Below, piece by piece: positions 7,088-9,150 of a DNA stretch of 9,150 bases. Every line of letters starts with the position of its first letter. The first letter of the stretch is position 1. The stretch covers positions 1 to 9,150 of the forward strand of contig JBILNK010000174.1 in NCBI GenBank assembly GCA_044375105.1, given 5' to 3'. Below the pieces are notes generated by a model. The model did no database searches. It had not been told where the DNA came from and saw only the letters and a program-made list of their open reading frames with translations. Source of the stretch: JBIKLM01 sp044375105. Its GTDB lineage: Bacteria > Planctomycetota > UBA1135 > GCA-002686595. The position numbers and the translations under genes are program-made.

Positions 7088-7555
7088 ATGTCCAACACCC
7101 AGATAGAGCGCGACATCCGACAGCGCGTGGCTGACTTCTCCGAAGAACTCGCCGCCCTGCTGCGCCAAGCCACCCAGCAAGCGGTTGCCGAGGCACTCGG
7201 CGAGGCCTCGGGCCCGCGCCGCAAAACCAAGCGTGCCTCGAAGCGTGCCGCCAAGAAAGTCGGCAAGCGCAGCGCCAAGAAGGCCGCGCGCGCGGCCCGT
7301 GGAGCACGCCAGGCCTCCCCTGGCGCAAGCGGCCGCCCGGGGCGTCCGCCGCTCCAACCCGAAGCCGAGACCGAGCGCCTCGTGGAGCGGATCAAGAAGT
7401 ACCTCGGGGCCAAGCCCGATTCGCGCCTCGAGGAGATCGGTGCGGACCTGAAGGCCAGCACCAAGCAGCTCAAGCGCCCGATCTACCTGATGATGGAGAA
7501 CGGCGAACTGGCCACCACCGGCCAGCGGCGCGGCATGCGCTACCGCCTCAAGTGA
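7088..7555 (+). CDS. Basic AT-hook / winged-helix DNA-binding protein
   Basis: The product has 155 residues in three parts. Residues 1-40 (MSNTQIERDIRQRVADF and onward) form an amphipathic, probably coiled-coil helix suited to dimerisation. Residues 43-80 are a lysine/arginine/alanine-rich linker resembling histone H1 or HU-like tails, and SGRPGRPP (81-88) carries the GRP core of an AT-hook. Residues about 92-155 (VERIKKYLGAKPDSRLEEIG, then ELATTGQRRGMRYRLK) look like a small winged-helix domain with a recognition helix near 122-138 and a wing ending in R-Y-x-L-K. I recognise this organisation from short DNA-binding proteins of planctomycetes and deltaproteobacteria, where it occurs in many copies, but know of no assigned function; a nucleoid-associated or regulatory role is inference. 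The ATG at 7088 has no strong Shine-Dalgarno. It stands alone, with a dyad upstream and a strong hairpin directly downstream. Confidence 0.85.
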   Translation: MSNTQIERDIRQRVADFSEELAALLRQATQQAVAEALGEASGPRRKTKRASKRAAKKVGKRSAKKAARAARGARQASPGASGRPGRPPLQPEAETERLVERIKKYLGAKPDSRLEEIGADLKASTKQLKRPIYLMMENGELATTGQRRGMRYRLK

Positions 7556-7562
7556 GAATCCC

Positions 7563-7595
7563 CGGGCCAGGGCCGTCCGAGTCGGCCCTGGCCCG
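7563..7595 (+). terminator. Perfect 13-bp hairpin, likely terminator of the DNA-binding protein gene
   Basis: CGGGCCAGGGCCG (7563-7575) and CGGCCCTGGCCCG (7583-7595) are exact complements around a 7-nt loop (TCCGAGT). The stem begins 7 nt after the TGA at 7553-7555. It lacks the T-tract of classical intrinsic terminators, as often found in GC-rich genomes. Its inner 11 bp are identical to the arms of the inverted repeat at 4533-4574. Confidence 0.65.
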
Positions 7596-7669
7596 CTGCC
7601 TGGATCCGAGCGCCGGGCGCGCTGGCCCGGGGCAGCGGTTGCGGGGCGGGGGCGGAAGTCACCCTGGCG

Positions 7670-7738
7670 GGGCAGCGTAGCCTATGGGGGCAGTGCAGCC
7701 TGGAGGGCGGTGCAGCCTGGAGGCCGGTGCGGCCTGGC
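7670..7738 (+). repeat. Degenerate 17-bp tandem repeat, about four units
   Basis: Three contiguous units at 7688-7704, 7705-7721 and 7722-7738 read GGGCAGTGCAGCCTGGA, GGGCGGTGCAGCCTGGA and GGCCGGTGCGGCCTGGC. Units 1 and 2 differ at one base; unit 3 has diverged at three further positions. A fourth, 18-nt unit at 7670-7687 (GGGCAGCGTAGCCTATGG) precedes them. The core is GTGCAGCCTGG. It lies in non-coding DNA and could be a minisatellite-like slippage product or clustered binding sites. Confidence 0.7.
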
Positions 7739-7763
7739 CGGCCGCGAGATCTCCCCGGGCCAA

Positions 7764-7806
7764 GGGGGGGGCATCGCGCTGGGTGCCCCCGGGCCGGTGG
7801 GGGGGG
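7764..7806 (+). other. Potential G-quadruplex-forming sequence
   Basis: Four G-runs of at least three occur in order: G8 (7764-7771), GGG (7781-7783), GGG (7791-7793) and G8 (7799-7806), with loops of 9, 7 and 5 nt. The loops are partly C-rich (CCCCCGGG), so duplex hairpins would compete with a quadruplex. The two G8 runs are also slippage-prone. Confidence 0.35.
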
Positions 7807-7979
7807 TGAGCTGAGCTCGAGCAGGCGCACGGCGGTCCTGGGAGCCGAGCGGGGACTGGCGGGGTGCGTCCGTGGGTCGAACAAGATCCCTCGAACTAGG
7901 GACCGCCTCCGACCGCTGCCCAGGCCCCGGAACGATTCTCCGGGGTCTCGCGGCCAGGGCCGACCGATCGACGAGCGTC

Positions 7980-8366
7980 ATGAGCGACCTGAACAGCCAG
8001 CGCAACCGCGTTGTCTGGTTCGACCTGCCCGTCCGAGACTCGGATCCGGCCTGCCGCTTCCACGAGGTGTTGCTGGGTCTAACCGTGCATTGCGAAGCCT
8101 TTGGGCAAATCCATTTCGGAGTGCTGGCACACGGGCAAGGCAACGGAGGGTGCTTGGTGCCCGGGACACCGGCCTCCGATCCAGAGACCGGCCTGCTGGT
8201 CTATCTGAATGCGGAGGGCCGACTGCGCGAGGCGCTCGCCCAGGCGGTGCTCTGCGGCGGCCGGGTGCTCGAAGCGATCCGGTCCATCGGCCCCCACGGC
8301 TACCGGGCGATCGTGCTGGACAGCGAAGGCAATCGCATCGCGCTCCACTCCCAGGTCGACCGCTGA
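7980..8366 (+). CDS. VOC-superfamily (glyoxalase/bleomycin-resistance-like) protein
   Basis: From the ATG at 7980 the protein has 128 residues and the full single-module VOC pattern: the first beta-alpha unit (VVWFDLPVRDSDPACRFHEV, about 11-30, then LLGL), a central strand with GQIHFGVLA, the G-G turn NGGCLVPG, then the second unit LLVYLNAEGRLREALAQAVL (72-91), CGGRVL, and the terminal IGPHGYRAIVLDSEGNRIAL with HS. This resembles the COG3324-type VOC proteins ('related to lactoylglutathione lyase'), a group of metal-dependent or metal-less enzymes and binding proteins with very varied roles; no substrate can be named. The usual FY in the first helix is FH here, and the only conserved late acidic residue clearly visible is Glu116 in DSEGN. 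The frame is open for 36 codons upstream, but homology begins just after the ATG. The Shine-Dalgarno is poor. It stands alone between two long intergenic regions. Confidence 0.88.
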   Translation: MSDLNSQRNRVVWFDLPVRDSDPACRFHEVLLGLTVHCEAFGQIHFGVLAHGQGNGGCLVPGTPASDPETGLLVYLNAEGRLREALAQAVLCGGRVLEAIRSIGPHGYRAIVLDSEGNRIALHSQVDR

Positions 8367-8572
8367 CTCGGCCGTCGCCGCGTCCAGCCGCTGGTGTGGG
8401 GTGCGGACTGGGCTCGCGCTCGGACGGTGCCTCCGGCCGACCGGTGGGAGAGGGGCTGGGCCCGCCCAAGGGGCGCTCGGACCGTTGCAAGAGTCCCGGG
8501 GCGGAGGCCGGGTGTGCAATTTCGACATCGCAATTGTCCGTCTTGCTCGGGTGCCATCAGGCTGCCATTTAG

Positions 8573-8591
8573 TTTGCGGAATCCTCGCAAA
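8573..8591 (+). promoter_or_regulatory. 6-bp dyad with GAATCCT loop
   Basis: TTTGCG (8573-8578) and CGCAAA (8586-8591) are exact inverted repeats around GAATCCT. The site lies in the AT-richer island, about 205 nt before the GTG of the last gene. The shared loop with the dyad at 7013-7031 suggests a common protein site or chance. Confidence 0.3.
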
Positions 8592-8723
8592 GCGGGCTGT
8601 CAAGGCTCTTTAGGTCAAGAAATGAATAAGAATGGCCCGCCGACGCCTGTCCAGCCTTCGGCTTAACGGGAGATTTAAGAGCCCACTCAGAGGGCTTTAC
8701 ACAGGGCGCCTACTGTTCGGCCA

Positions 8724-8764
8724 CACGGGAAAACCACCGGCAGGACCGTCCTGTCGGCCCCGTG
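8724..8764 (+). promoter_or_regulatory. Structured 5' leader of the beta-helix protein gene
   Basis: An inner hairpin at 8737-8757 forms nine pairs (CCGGCAGGA with TCCTGTCGG, one G-T) closed by the triloop CCG. An outer stem CACGGG (8724-8729) with CCCGTG (8759-8764) encloses it, separated by an asymmetric internal loop (AAAACCA on one side, C on the other). It ends 18 nt before the Shine-Dalgarno. This could stabilise the mRNA or regulate translation; it matches no riboswitch class that I know. Confidence 0.4.
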
Positions 8765-8782
8765 GTCCCAAACAACTCCCCC

Positions 8783-8788
8783 GAGGAG
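8783..8788 (+). promoter_or_regulatory. Ribosome binding site of the beta-helix protein gene
   Basis: GAGGAG is followed after 8 nt by the GTG at 8797-8799. It is the only strong, well-spaced Shine-Dalgarno in this window and decides the start codon. A CTCC at 8776-8779 could pair with GGAG at 8785-8788 over a 5-nt loop, partly hiding the site. Confidence 0.75.
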
Positions 8789-8796
8789 CCCCCACA

Positions 8797-9150
8797 GTGA
8801 ATACCTCGACCCTTCTCCTGACTGGCGTGCTGGCCACCGGCCTGGCCGGCTTCGCCAACGCGGCCGAGATCCTGGTCTCCAGCGACATCACCACGTCGAC
8901 GACCTGGACCAAGAACAACACCTACAACCTGACCACCCAGATCTACGTCACCAACGGCGCGACCCTGACGATCGAGCCGGGCACGCTGATCCAGAGCGAC
9001 ACCACCTTGAACGGTGGCGGCTCGCTGGCGATCACCCGCGGCTCCCAGATCATCGCCGTCGGCACCCGCGAGGAGCCGATCGTCTTCACCTCGAAGGCCG
9101 ACAACCTGAACTCTTGGATCCTGCAGGCGAACACCTGGGGCAACCTGACG
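8797..9150 (+). CDS. Secreted beta-helix-like protein, N-terminal part (runs off right edge)
   Basis: The frame gives 118 residues from a GTG and continues past the right edge. Residues 1-23 (VNTSTLLLTGVLATGLAGFA, then NAA) are a Sec signal peptide with likely cleavage at ANA-A or NAA-E; unusually, its n-region has no Lys or Arg. The mature part shows successive beta strands typical of right-handed parallel beta-helix surface proteins: IYVTNGATLTIEPGTLI, SLAITRGSQIIAVGT, EEPIVFTSKAD. The LTIEPGT, then GT-x-x-x-PIVFTS pattern is common in secreted proteins of planctomycetes and other marine bacteria; I know of no defined function. The start is set by the strong Shine-Dalgarno and the signal peptide. 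An in-frame ATG at 8632 would add 55 Arg/Pro/Gly-rich residues that bury the signal peptide, so I reject it. Codons are strongly C-ending (AAC, ACC, ATC), consistent with high expression. Confidence 0.82.
   Translation, partial: MNTSTLLLTGVLATGLAGFANAAEILVSSDITTSTTWTKNNTYNLTTQIYVTNGATLTIEPGTLIQSDTTLNGGGSLAITRGSQIIAVGTREEPIVFTSKADNLNSWILQANTWGNLT

Larger units (their letters stand above)
7596..7979. other. Intergenic region with tandem repeat and G-rich runs
   Basis: This 384-nt stretch between two forward genes has no recognisable protein. The frame of the VOC gene stays open back to 7872, but the segment before 7980 resembles no VOC N-terminus. The region contains a 17-bp tandem repeat (7670-7738), two runs of eight G (7764-7771, 7799-7806), and a third isolated copy of GGCCAGGGCCG (7952-7962). 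The promoter of the VOC gene should lie here but is not evident. Confidence 0.5.
8367..8796. other. Intergenic region with AT-richer island and leader of the last gene
   Basis: The first part (8367-8510) is GC-rich and shows only a 9-bp direct repeat, GCGCTCGGA, at 8416-8424 and 8473-8481. From about 8515 to 8700 the DNA is clearly richer in A+T than most of the window and probably contains the promoter of the gene at 8797; I cannot name a convincing -35/-10 pair. Several small dyads follow each other: TTTGCG/CGCAAA (8573-8591), GCGGGC/GCCCGC (8592-8597 with 8635-8640), AGCCC/GGGCT (8680-8684 with 8692-8696), and the leader hairpin near the gene. Confidence 0.5.

Noticed and set aside
7872..7979. 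A 36-residue N-terminal extension of the VOC protein
   Set aside because: The VOC fold starts about ten residues after the ATG at 7980; the extension has no conserved sequence and looks like translated intergenic DNA.
8416..8481. 9-bp direct repeat GCGCTCGGA
   Set aside because: A 9-bp GC-rich match within 60 nt is expected by chance at this base composition, and there is no third copy or gene-related placement.
8641..8799. A c-di-GMP or other known riboswitch before the last gene
   Set aside because: The stems do not match the conserved loops of the c-di-GMP-I, cobalamin, glycine or SAM classes as I know them. It is listed only as a structured leader.
1..9150. Search by eye for CRISPR arrays, tRNA/rRNA genes, insertion sequences, attachment sites and toxin-antitoxin or other defence genes
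   Set aside because: No spaced 25-40 bp repeats, cloverleaf with CCA end, rRNA motif, DDE transposase motif, terminal inverted repeat or recognisable defence domain was found on either strand.

Overview
The window is GC-rich bacterial DNA (roughly 70% G+C by eye) with eight genes supported by protein-level features: an MBOAT O-acyltransferase running off the left edge, a secreted alpha/beta-hydrolase, an S4-domain pseudouridine synthase, a DegP/HtrA periplasmic protease, an HPP-family membrane protein, a basic AT-hook/winged-helix DNA-binding protein, a VOC-family protein, and a secreted beta-helix-like protein running off the right edge. Non-ATG starts are frequent (GTG, TTG), and recognisable Shine-Dalgarno sites are mostly absent. 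The periplasmic protease with an N-terminal export signal and two other exported proteins indicate a diderm cell. The C-terminal domain of the hydrolase, the lysine/alanine-rich DNA-binding protein and the beta-helix protein resemble families I associate with Planctomycetota and some deltaproteobacterial groups. That assignment is from recall of family style and is tentative.

Layout: 1-356 (-) MBOAT N-terminus; 357-927 no gene seen; 928-3237 (-) secreted esterase-like hydrolase; 3238-3657 divergent intergenic region; 3658-4374 (+) pseudouridine synthase; 4375-4731 convergent intergenic region with a centred 11-bp inverted repeat; 4732-6246 (-) DegP-type protease; a 70-bp divergent gap; 6317-6928 (+) HPP protein; 7088-7555 (+) DNA-binding protein followed by a perfect 13-bp hairpin; 7596-7979 intergenic, with a 17-bp tandem repeat and G-rich runs; 7980-8366 (+) VOC protein; 8367-8796 intergenic, AT-richer than its surroundings, ending in a structured leader; 8797-9150 (+) secreted beta-helix-like protein.

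The genes do not form an obvious pathway. Strand changes are frequent and gaps between same-strand genes are 159 to 571 nt, so most look independently transcribed. Three products are exported or envelope-associated by signal sequence (hydrolase, protease, beta-helix protein) and two are integral membrane proteins (MBOAT, HPP), so envelope and export functions dominate. I see no CRISPR array, tRNA, rRNA, transposase, phage gene or defence system. The observations most worth following are non-coding: the same GGCCAGGGCCG stem in two gene-end hairpins, the structured leader before the last gene, and the 17-bp repeat with a neighbouring G-quadruplex-type motif.
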